From: Achromobacter arsenitoxydans SY8
GTDB lineage: Bacteria; Pseudomonadota; Gammaproteobacteria; Burkholderiales; Burkholderiaceae_B
DNA: 64,000 nucleotides
Assembly: GCF_000236785.1 (NCBI RefSeq)
Contig: NZ_AGUF01000074.1
Location: forward strand, 124,001 to 188,000
Direction: 5' to 3'
Shown here: positions 58,664-64,000 of the stretch, piece by piece
How the letters are laid out: each line of letters starts with the position of its first letter
How positions within the stretch are numbered: the first letter of the stretch is position 1
Made by a program: the position numbers and the translations under genes
The notes under the pieces: generated by a model
The model's database searches: none
What the model was told of the DNA's origin: nothing
What the model saw: only the letters and a program-made list of their open reading frames with translations

Positions 58664-59263
58664 TCAAGGCTTGGTGGCCTGCATCGACGGACGCTGGCTA
58701 AACCCTTCGTACCAGGCCGCGGCGGCCGGGTGCGAGGCGCGCCAGTCCAGGTCCGGGAAGCGGAAGTCCAGGTAACCCAGCGCGCAGCCGATGGTGATGG
58801 TGCCGATGTCCAGGCGGCCTTCGAGGCCGGCAGCGTTCTTCTCGATGAGCGCGAGGCCGTCGCGGACCTTGCCCAGCTGGCCTTCGACCCAGCCGTCCCA
58901 GCGCAGGGCCTCGGGGCGCAGGACGTTCTCGTAGCGGGCGAGCAGCGCGGCGCCCAGCATGCCATCGGCCATCGCTTGCTCCGTCAGGACCTGCCAGCGG
59001 GTCTTGCCGGTGGGGAACAGCGAGCCGCCGCCCAGGTCGTTCAGGTACTCGCACACCACGCGGCTGTCGAACAGCGCCTGGCCATCGTCGGTGATGAAAG
59101 TGGGCACCTGGCCCAGCGGGTTGCTGGGGATGATGGTCTGGTCGCGCGCGACGGGGCCGGCGGCGCTGGGCAGCTTTTCAATACGGTCGGCCAGGCCCAG
59201 TTCATGGGCAATGACCATGCACTTGCGTACGAAGGGCGAAGCAGGCGAGAAGAAGATTTTCAT
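58664..59263 (-). CDS. Glutathione S-transferase family protein
   Basis: A 199-residue GST. The thioredoxin-like N-terminal domain starts KIFFSPASPFVRKCMVIAHE, with the glutathione-site Ser in SPASPFVRK, NPLGQVPTFITDDGQALFDS (cis-Pro and SNAIL-like region) and VCEYLNDLGG. The C-terminal helical domain follows (WVEGQLGKVRDGLALIEKNA; IGCALGYLDFRFPDLDWR). A role in detoxification or conjugation is general to the family; no specific partner is seen. It lies downstream of carbonic anhydrase on the same strand, with a 214-base gap that shows no feature I recognise. Confidence 0.9.
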   Translation of the reverse strand: MKIFFSPASPFVRKCMVIAHELGLADRIEKLPSAAGPVARDQTIIPSNPLGQVPTFITDDGQALFDSRVVCEYLNDLGGGSLFPTGKTRWQVLTEQAMADGMLGAALLARYENVLRPEALRWDGWVEGQLGKVRDGLALIEKNAAGLEGRLDIGTITIGCALGYLDFRFPDLDWRASHPAAAAWYEGFSQRPSMQATKP

Positions 59264-59477
59264 GGGGTTCCCTGTCGGTGAGAGCCGTCAGTGTTGCGCA
59301 GGGGGCGAACGCTGTCCAGCTTGCGTGCGGATGACGGACGGGAAGACATGAAAAGGGAGATCGCCGACGATGGCCGCTAGCGGCTTGAACGACGGCGTGA
59401 AAGCCAGGCGGGCGCGCAGGGGATGCGCGCCTGGCCTGTCGGCGGCGCCGGAACCGTTGCGGTGCGGCGCGCGGCGT

Positions 59478-60128
59478 TTACTCGGTGACGCCGGTTTCCA
59501 GGCAGGGATTGAACTCCCCGGATTCGGGGTCGCGCAGGAACAGGACGCCGGTGGCGACGCCAAAGTAGGTGCCGTGCAGTTCCAGTTCGCCCTTTTCGAC
59601 GCGGCGGCGGATGGACGGGAAGGTCATCAGGTTGTTCAGGCTGTGCTCGACCGTGGCCAGTTCCAGGCGCTTCAGGTTGGCTTCGCGGTCGCCGGCGCCG
59701 CGGTCCAGGCCTTCGGCAGCGGGTTCGATCTGCGACATCCACTTGCCGATGAAGTCGCCCTTGGTCAGCGGCTTGGCGTCGTCGAAGAAGAAGCGGATGC
59801 CGCCGCAGGACGCGTGGCCCAGCACGACGATGTGCTTGACGTTCAGGCCGTTCACCGCGAATTCGATGGCGGCGCTGGTGCCGTGGTACGACGATTCCGA
59901 GTCGGGGTCACAGGGCGGCACGAGGTTGGCCACGTTGCGCACCACGAACATTTCGCCGGGTCCGGCGTCGAAGATGACTTCGGGCGAAACGCGCGAGTCG
60001 CAACAGCCGATGATCAGGATTTCCGGGCTTTGGCCGATTTCGGCCAGCTTTTGATAGCGGCTGCTTTCCGTCTGGAAGCGCCCGTCCAGGAAAGATTGAT
60101 AGCCTTCAGAGAGTCTTTTGGGAAACAT
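59478..60128 (-). CDS. can: Beta-class carbonic anhydrase
   Basis: A 216-residue zinc enzyme interconverting CO2 and bicarbonate. ATG 60128 was chosen because AGGAAG lies nine bases upstream; the longer GTG start would overlap it. Zinc ligands are in IIGCCDSRVSPE (Cys, with the Asp-Arg dyad) and VLGHASCGG (His and Cys), and the family segments FVVRNVANLVPP and GTSAAIEFAVNGL are present. Two hairpins lie between it and the upstream FxLYD gene. Confidence 0.94.
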   Translation of the reverse strand: MFPKRLSEGYQSFLDGRFQTESSRYQKLAEIGQSPEILIIGCCDSRVSPEVIFDAGPGEMFVVRNVANLVPPCDPDSESSYHGTSAAIEFAVNGLNVKHIVVLGHASCGGIRFFFDDAKPLTKGDFIGKWMSQIEPAAEGLDRGAGDREANLKRLELATVEHSLNNLMTFPSIRRRVEKGELELHGTYFGVATGVLFLRDPESGEFNPCLETGVTE

Positions 60129-60183
60129 GATCTTCACTTCCTAGTATCGAGGCCAGGCGTGCTGGCGCGCCGGCAGACGCAAG

Positions 60184-60210
60184 AAGGGGCTTCGTGTGGA
60201 AGCCCCTTTT
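60184..60210. terminator. Hairpin between carbonic anhydrase and FxLYD genes
   Basis: AAGGGGCTTC (60184-60193) pairs exactly with GAAGCCCCTT (60199-60208) around GTGTG. The plus-strand side has a short T4 tail; the minus strand, the direction of the flanking genes, has CTTCTTG after the stem, so termination there may be partial. Confidence 0.6.
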
Positions 60211-60262
60211 ATCGAGCCGGCAGCCAGGATTTTCCCATAACTGGCCTGATAACCCCCTGTCT

Positions 60263-60289
60263 AAACCCTGATCTGATAAGGGTTTTTTT
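60263..60289 (+). terminator. Terminator-like hairpin with T7 tail
   Basis: AAACCCT (60263-60269) pairs with AGGGTTT (60279-60285) around nine bases, with seven T on the plus strand (60283-60289). Both neighbouring genes run on the minus strand, where the tail is weak, so its function is uncertain. Confidence 0.5.
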
Positions 60290-60311
60290 GTCCTGGCGCA
60301 TGCCGCAGGGG

Positions 60312-60656
60312 CTACCGGGCGAACACGTCCAGCGGCGCCACGCGGGCGAATTCCAGCGGGGTGACGGCCTTGACGACCTTGATCTGGCCGGGCCCCAGGG
60401 GGCCGACGACGTCCTCGCTTACCCGGCCGACCTCGCGATTCTGCGCGTCGTACAGCACGTAGGTCAGCAGGATGCTGTTGACGGGGCGCGCGGACTGGTT
60501 GGCCAGGAAGCCGGTGATGGTGGACAGGTTCTGGTTGACGTCGCGCACGGCCTGGACGTTGCCCAGCGTGACGCCGTAGGCCAGGCTTTGCGCGCCCGCG
60601 GCGCCGGACAGGGCGGCAAGCGCGACGATTGCCGCAAGGGCAAGTTTTGGTTTCAT
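60312..60656 (-). CDS. Secreted FxLYD-domain-like small protein
   Basis: A 114-residue exported protein. MKPKLALAAIVALAALSGAAG then AQSLAY is a Sec signal peptide. The mature part QAVRDVNQNLSTITGFLANQ, SARPVNSILLTYVLYDAQNREVG and VGPLGPGQIKVVKAVTP reads like an FxLYD beta-sandwich domain (the Y-x-L-Y-D element is TYVLYD). Such domains occur in small envelope proteins of unknown role. The start at 60656 is supported by the signal peptide. Function cannot be named. Confidence 0.72.
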   Translation of the reverse strand: MKPKLALAAIVALAALSGAAGAQSLAYGVTLGNVQAVRDVNQNLSTITGFLANQSARPVNSILLTYVLYDAQNREVGRVSEDVVGPLGPGQIKVVKAVTPLEFARVAPLDVFAR

Positions 60657-60905
60657 GGATGTCTCCGGGAACCCCTTGCATCTGGCGCGGCCTGCTTCTG
60701 TCCGCGATGCGCGGGGCATGGCTATCTCACTCCTTTCCGCGCCGGGATACAACAGGCCAGATGGATGATTGGGTAACAGGTTGCGGCTGCCGTTGCGCGG
60801 CCGCGCGGATTGTCCGATGATGACCGGGCCGGCGCCTTGGCCGGCGGACCGTGCCGTCCGTCATGCGCGTGTCATCACGCCCGCGGGCGCTCAAGGGAGG
60901 AACTC

Positions 60906-61232
60906 ATGCTTTCCCGTACCAGCCAGTTGGCTTCGGCCATCCTGTTGTCCGCATGCTTTGCCGGCGCCCAGGCCCAGACCCCCGCCGCGCCCTCGACCAC
61001 CAAGACGCCCACGCCGCAGCAGCAGCGGATGGCGGACTGCAACAAGTCCGCCGAGGGCAAGAAGGGCGACGACCGCAAGGCCTACATGAGCAGTTGCCTG
61101 AAGGGCGAGGAACCCGCCAAGCAACTGACGCCGCAGCAGCAGAAGATGAAGGACTGCAACGCCAAGGCGGGCGAGCAAAAGCTGGCCGGCGAGGCGCGCA
61201 AGACGTTCATGAGCACCTGCCTGAAGGGCTGA
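60906..61232 (+). CDS. PsiF-repeat family periplasmic protein
   Basis: A 108-residue protein with signal peptide (SQLASAILLSACFAGAQAQ) followed by two copies of a PsiF-type repeat: PQQQRMADCNKSAEGKKGDD with KAYMSSCLKG, and PQQQKMKDCNAKAGEQKLAG with KTFMSTCLKG. Each repeat has two Cys that could form a disulfide. PsiF was named as a phosphate-starvation-inducible protein in E. coli; its role is unknown. ATG 60906 follows GGAGG-like GGGAGGAAC. No pho box was identified in the 249 bases upstream. Confidence 0.85.
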   Translation: MLSRTSQLASAILLSACFAGAQAQTPAAPSTTKTPTPQQQRMADCNKSAEGKKGDDRKAYMSSCLKGEEPAKQLTPQQQKMKDCNAKAGEQKLAGEARKTFMSTCLKG

Positions 61233-61246
61233 CGGCAGTCTCTTGG

Positions 61247-61260
61247 GGGTGTCAGACACC
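61247..61260. repeat. Copy of the GGTGTCAGACACC intergenic motif
   Basis: GGGTGTCAGACACC, identical to the arm at 4318-4331, lies 14 bases after the psiF-like stop and 30 bases from the cyclase-family stop. Confidence 0.6.
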
Positions 61261-61289
61261 TGGCCGAGACTGCTGCCATGCCCGGGCGC

Positions 61290-62330
61290 TTAGACCGTCG
61301 CGATCGGCGTGACCGGGGAACCGATAGCGTGCGGCAGCCGCAGCGGCGGGGCGGTCAGCATGAAGCGGTGGCGGCCGTTGGCGTGCAGGAACTCGGCCAG
61401 GTCCTTCAGGTACCAGAGTTCAGCCAGCGGCAGGCCCAGCTTGAAGAGGCAGTGGTGATGCAGCGGCAGCATGGCGCGCGCGCCGGACTTCTCGCGGGCA
61501 GGATAGGCTTCTACCGCGTAGTTGTCGGCGCAGATGGCGGCGATGCCGCTGTCCGTGATCCATTGCAGCAGGGCCTCGTCAGTGCCGTCCAGCGCGGCGC
61601 CGTAGGTGTGCAGCACCTCGGGGTCCGGCGTGCCGTTCATGGCGACCACGGCTTCGGCGTAGCCGGTGCGCAGCACCAGCATGTCGCCGGGTTCGACCTC
61701 GATGTGGTCCGTCGCCAGCACGTGCATCAGTTCCGCGTGGCCGATCAACGTGCGGCCCGGGCCGTAGTGGCGGAACAGGTCCACCAGCACGCCGCGGCCC
61801 TGCATGCCTTTCTGCGCCAGGTTTTCGACGCCCAGCTTCAGCGCGGCGGACGGGCCGCCGCTATTGCAGCCGCAGCCGGTGTGGTCGCCATCGGCGGGGC
61901 CCACGACATCCACGCCGGCCTGGAAGCCGTTGTAGTAGCGCAGCTCGGGCTTGCCGTCGCCGTCGGCGTCGAACAGGGCGCCCACGTGCGCCAGCGCATC
62001 CCATTGCGTGGAGTACTGCATGGACAGCAGCACCTGGTCGTCGCTCAGGACGTCCAGCGCATCCGGATTGACGTTCTTCAAGGGGAAGTTCAGGTACGGC
62101 GTGTCCTTGAGCGTGGTGGGGCTCAGGCGCGGCGGATGGCGGCGCGGGTTCAGCACGTTGCCGCCCGGCAGGTCCAGCGGCAGGGACAGGCAGAAGGTCT
62201 TGCCGGCGCGGATCTCGCGCGCGCCCTTCAAGACCTGTTCTTCGGTGATGAGGTTCAGGCGGCCAAGTTGGTCGTCGGGCCCGAAATCGCCCCAGTTGGA
62301 GCCTTCGGGCCGTTGCTTCCAGCGTTGCAT
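61290..62330 (-). CDS. Cyclase-family protein (kynurenine formamidase-like fold)
   Basis: A 346-residue member of the cyclase family (large type). MQRWKQRPEGSNWGDFGPDDQLGRLN is the family start. The metal-motif region reads QYSTQWDALAHVGALFD, the form used by the larger subgroup in place of HxGTHxDxPxH, and GPGRTLIGHAELMHVLATD and EVEPGDMLVLRTGYAE follow. Such enzymes hydrolyse or cyclise small amides and lactones. It lies five bases after pcaD at the end of the beta-ketoadipate operon, where a second lactone or amide hydrolase would not be required for the known pathway, so its job there is open. Confidence 0.85.
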   Translation of the reverse strand: MQRWKQRPEGSNWGDFGPDDQLGRLNLITEEQVLKGAREIRAGKTFCLSLPLDLPGGNVLNPRRHPPRLSPTTLKDTPYLNFPLKNVNPDALDVLSDDQVLLSMQYSTQWDALAHVGALFDADGDGKPELRYYNGFQAGVDVVGPADGDHTGCGCNSGGPSAALKLGVENLAQKGMQGRGVLVDLFRHYGPGRTLIGHAELMHVLATDHIEVEPGDMLVLRTGYAEAVVAMNGTPDPEVLHTYGAALDGTDEALLQWITDSGIAAICADNYAVEAYPAREKSGARAMLPLHHHCLFKLGLPLAELWYLKDLAEFLHANGRHRFMLTAPPLRLPHAIGSPVTPIATV

Positions 62331-62335
62331 GCGGC

Positions 62336-63115
62336 TTACTCCGTCAGGAAGTCGACGACCGCGCGGGTGAAGGCTTCCGGTTGCTCCCAGTTCGAGATGT
62401 GGGAGGTGTTCAGTTCCACGTAGCGCGCGCCAGGGATGGCGGCGGCCAGCTCGCGGCCCTGCGCGGGCGTGGCGGCCAGGTCGTGCGTGCCGCCGATGAC
62501 CAGCGTGGGCGCCTGGATGGAGGACACCTGTTCACGGAAGTCGGCGTCGCGCAGCGCGGCGCAGTTGCCGGAGTAGCCGGCGTCCGGCGTGCGGCGCAGC
62601 ATGTCGATCAGCACCTGCGTCAGGCCCGGCTCGGCCGCGCGGTAGCCGTCGGTGAGCCAGCGCTCGACCAGCGTGGGCGCCATCTTTTCCAGGGTCTGTT
62701 CGGCGACGGCGGCGATGCGGGCGCTCCAGCCTTCGGCCGAACCGATGCGCGCGGCGGTGTTGCACAGGACCAGCTTGCCGACCAGTTCAGGACGGGCAAG
62801 CGCCAGCCACAGGCCGGTGGGGCCGCCCATCGACAGGCCGCAGAAGTGCGCGCGCTTGATGTCCAGGTGAACCAGCAGTTCGGCGACGTCGTTGCCAAGC
62901 TGCTCGAAGCTGTATTCGCCTTCGGGGACCGAGGACTTGCCGTGGCCGCGGGTGTCGTAGCGCAGCACGCGGAAGTGCTTGGTCAGTTCGGGGATCTGGC
63001 GGGCCCACATGTCGGAGCAGGTGCCCAGCGAATTGGAGAGCACAAGCACCGGCGCGTCGGCGGGACCATCTATGACGTAGAACAGCCGTGCCTGGCTGAG
63101 ATCGGCAAAAGACAT
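62336..63115 (-). CDS. pcaD: 3-oxoadipate enol-lactonase
   Basis: A 259-residue alpha/beta hydrolase that opens 3-oxoadipate enol-lactone to 3-oxoadipate. The nucleophile Ser is in HFCGLSMGGPTGLWLAL (about residue 94), an oxyanion-region VLVLSNSLGTCSDMW precedes it (about residue 25), the acid Asp is in VIGGTHDLAATPAQGREL (about residue 205) and the His is in ELNTSHISNWEQPEAF (about residue 235). VLRYDTRGHGKSSVPEGEYS is the PcaD hallmark. Its position after the muconolactone isomerase-like gene fits pathway order. Confidence 0.92.
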   Translation of the reverse strand: MSFADLSQARLFYVIDGPADAPVLVLSNSLGTCSDMWARQIPELTKHFRVLRYDTRGHGKSSVPEGEYSFEQLGNDVAELLVHLDIKRAHFCGLSMGGPTGLWLALARPELVGKLVLCNTAARIGSAEGWSARIAAVAEQTLEKMAPTLVERWLTDGYRAAEPGLTQVLIDMLRRTPDAGYSGNCAALRDADFREQVSSIQAPTLVIGGTHDLAATPAQGRELAAAIPGARYVELNTSHISNWEQPEAFTRAVVDFLTE

Positions 63116-63167
63116 GTGGGATTCCTTGGGGAAAGCAGCGGCCGCGCGAACGGCGGCCGCAGGGGTA

Positions 63168-63464
63168 TTACAGGTGGCAGACGCCGTCTACATAGGCCTT
63201 GCGCCAGCGGGTGATGGTCACGCGGTCGAAGAGGTCGGCTTGGGCGAACGGGTCGGCGTCGATGAACTGCTGCGCGGCTTCACGCGTTTCCACGTCGACG
63301 ATGTACAGGCCGCCGCCGGCGTCCTTGCCGTCGTCCTGCAGCTTGGCGCCGCAGGCCAGCAGCAGCTGCTTGTTGGCGTCCAGGTATTCCAGGTGCTTGG
63401 CGCGATGCTGCTGGCGCATTTCCTGGTGGTTGGGCTTGTCGAAGGTTTCGATGATGTAGGGCAT
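63168..63464 (-). CDS. YciI-family protein
   Basis: A 98-residue protein of the YciI fold (ferredoxin-like, dimeric alpha-beta barrel). Segments EMRQQHRAKHLEYLDANKQ (with the conserved His) and GGGLYIVDVETREAAQQFIDADPFAQADLF are typical. It lies between muconolactone isomerase and pcaD in the operon. The fold is shared with muconolactone isomerase, so it may assist or duplicate the isomerase step on a variant muconolactone; no catalytic role is established. Confidence 0.88.
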   Translation of the reverse strand: MPYIIETFDKPNHQEMRQQHRAKHLEYLDANKQLLLACGAKLQDDGKDAGGGLYIVDVETREAAQQFIDADPFAQADLFDRVTITRWRKAYVDGVCHL

Positions 63465-63476
63465 GCGATGCTCCTG

Positions 63477-63752
63477 TCAGATCGCCGAGGGATGGCGCGC
63501 GAGCGCCGTGACTTCGATATCCATGTAGGGAAACAGCGGCAGGGACGACAGCAGGGTGTGCAGTTCGTCGTTGTTTTCGACGTCGAAGATGCTGACGTTG
63601 GCGTAGCGGCCGACAACGCGCCACAGGCTCTTCCACTTGCCGTCGCGCTGGAGCTGCTGCGCCAGGGCCTTTTCGTCGGCTTTCAGTTTGTCCGCGCGGT
63701 CGGCGGGCATGTCGACGGGCAGATTGACTTGCATTTGAACCATGAACAACAT
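63477..63752 (-). CDS. catC: Muconolactone delta-isomerase
   Basis: A 91-residue isomerase that converts muconolactone to 3-oxoadipate enol-lactone, the substrate of PcaD two genes downstream. The start at 63752 follows GGAG and gives MLFMVQMQVNLPVDMPADRA; the characteristic RVVGRYANVSIFDVENNDE and LHTLLSSLPLFPYMDIEVT complete the family pattern, and the length matches CatC. An internal Met (63743) is an alternative start. It follows the CoA-transferase subunit gene by 55 bases. Confidence 0.9.
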   Translation of the reverse strand: MLFMVQMQVNLPVDMPADRADKLKADEKALAQQLQRDGKWKSLWRVVGRYANVSIFDVENNDELHTLLSSLPLFPYMDIEVTALARHPSAI

Positions 63753-63807
63753 GATGGACTCTCCATGATGCCGTCCCGGCGCGCCGGGACGGTGTATAGG
63801 CAAAAAA

Positions 63808-64000
63808 TCAGCGGGAAAACTTCAGCGGCAGGCCGGTCAGGCGCAGCAGTTCGTCGGCGGTGACGTCGCCGAACATGTCGGTCACGGTCACGCCGTCGGC
63901 GCGGATGTCGAACACGGCCACGTCCGTGTAAACGCGCGACACGCAGCGCACGCCGGTCAGCGGATAGGTGCAGGTCTCGACCAGCTTGCTCTGGCCTTCG
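63808..64000 (-). CDS. pcaJ: 3-oxoadipate CoA-transferase subunit B, C-terminal part (cut by window end)
   Basis: The last 63 residues of a beta subunit of a 3-oxoacid CoA-transferase, reading KLVETCTYPLTGVRCVSRVY and ending RLTGLPLKFSR before the stop at 63808-63810. The TYPLTG.RCV pattern is typical of PcaJ/CatJ. With catC, pcaD and a YciI gene downstream on the same strand, 3-oxoadipate is the likely substrate. The start and the partner subunit lie beyond the window. Confidence 0.88.
   Translation of the reverse strand, partial: EGQSKLVETCTYPLTGVRCVSRVYTDVAVFDIRADGVTVTDMFGDVTADELLRLTGLPLKFSR

Overview
The window is high-GC, densely coded DNA typical of a betaproteobacterium of the family Alcaligenaceae (Achromobacter/Bordetella-like). 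The grounds are several Bug-type (tripartite tricarboxylate transporter) binding proteins without membrane partners, the housekeeping block hemA-prfA-prmC-grxD-ubiX, the cysI-DUF934 pair next to a DUF2970 gene, and beta-ketoadipate genes. There is no rRNA, CRISPR array, insertion sequence or phage gene; the only RNA gene seen is tRNA-Phe(GAA). Gene identities come from reading the translated sequence and recalling families; no searches were run.

Layout. 1-4.2 kb: two amidohydrolases (the first cut by the window edge), a CobW-type GTPase and a Tat-exported binding protein. 4.3-6.6 kb: a ZnuD-like TonB receptor with a His-rich loop behind a Zur-like operator. 6.7-12.7 kb: a 2-oxoacid-dehydrogenase-type cluster (SDR, fused E1 alpha-beta, SDR, GntR regulator, E2) with a strong sigma70 promoter whose start point lies on a palindrome. 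12.8-26.0 kb: the most interesting block. It has two near-duplicate branched-chain-type binding proteins, a LysR regulator, an aldehyde dehydrogenase, a GMC alcohol dehydrogenase, LivH, a LivM-LivG fusion, LivF, a class III CoA-transferase, an HMG-CoA lyase and a hydroxypyruvate isomerase. Read together, these could import a branched hydroxy compound such as mevalonate, oxidise it to 3-hydroxy-3-methylglutarate, activate it with CoA and cleave it to acetoacetate and acetyl-CoA.

26-35 kb: a remnant of a Bug gene, a conserved hypothetical, an amino-acid export module (RhtA-like and LysE-like with divergent Lrp), a Bug/LysR/M20-hydrolase group sharing an ATCGTTG operator motif, and an MscS-type channel. 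35.3-40 kb: tRNA-Phe and the hemA-prfA-prmC-grxD-ubiX block. 40-50.5 kb: a conserved hypothetical, an orphan MetQ-like binding protein, LysR, an enolase-superfamily enzyme with a Bug receptor, and a tightly overlapping operon (Bug, acyl-CoA ligase, citryl-CoA-lyase-like protein, SDR) divergent from an IclR regulator. 50.5-53.4 kb: assimilatory sulfite reductase genes. 53.4-61.2 kb: a LysR/DUF3100 pair, an SDR/AraC pair, a GST, carbonic anhydrase, FxLYD and PsiF proteins. 61.3-64 kb: an aromatic-degradation operon on the minus strand (3-oxoadipate CoA-transferase subunit B, muconolactone isomerase, YciI-like protein, enol-lactonase, cyclase-family protein).

Most transcription units are short catabolic modules, each with its own regulator and often its own periplasmic receptor. 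This is the usual organisation of a metabolically versatile soil or opportunistic Alcaligenaceae genome.
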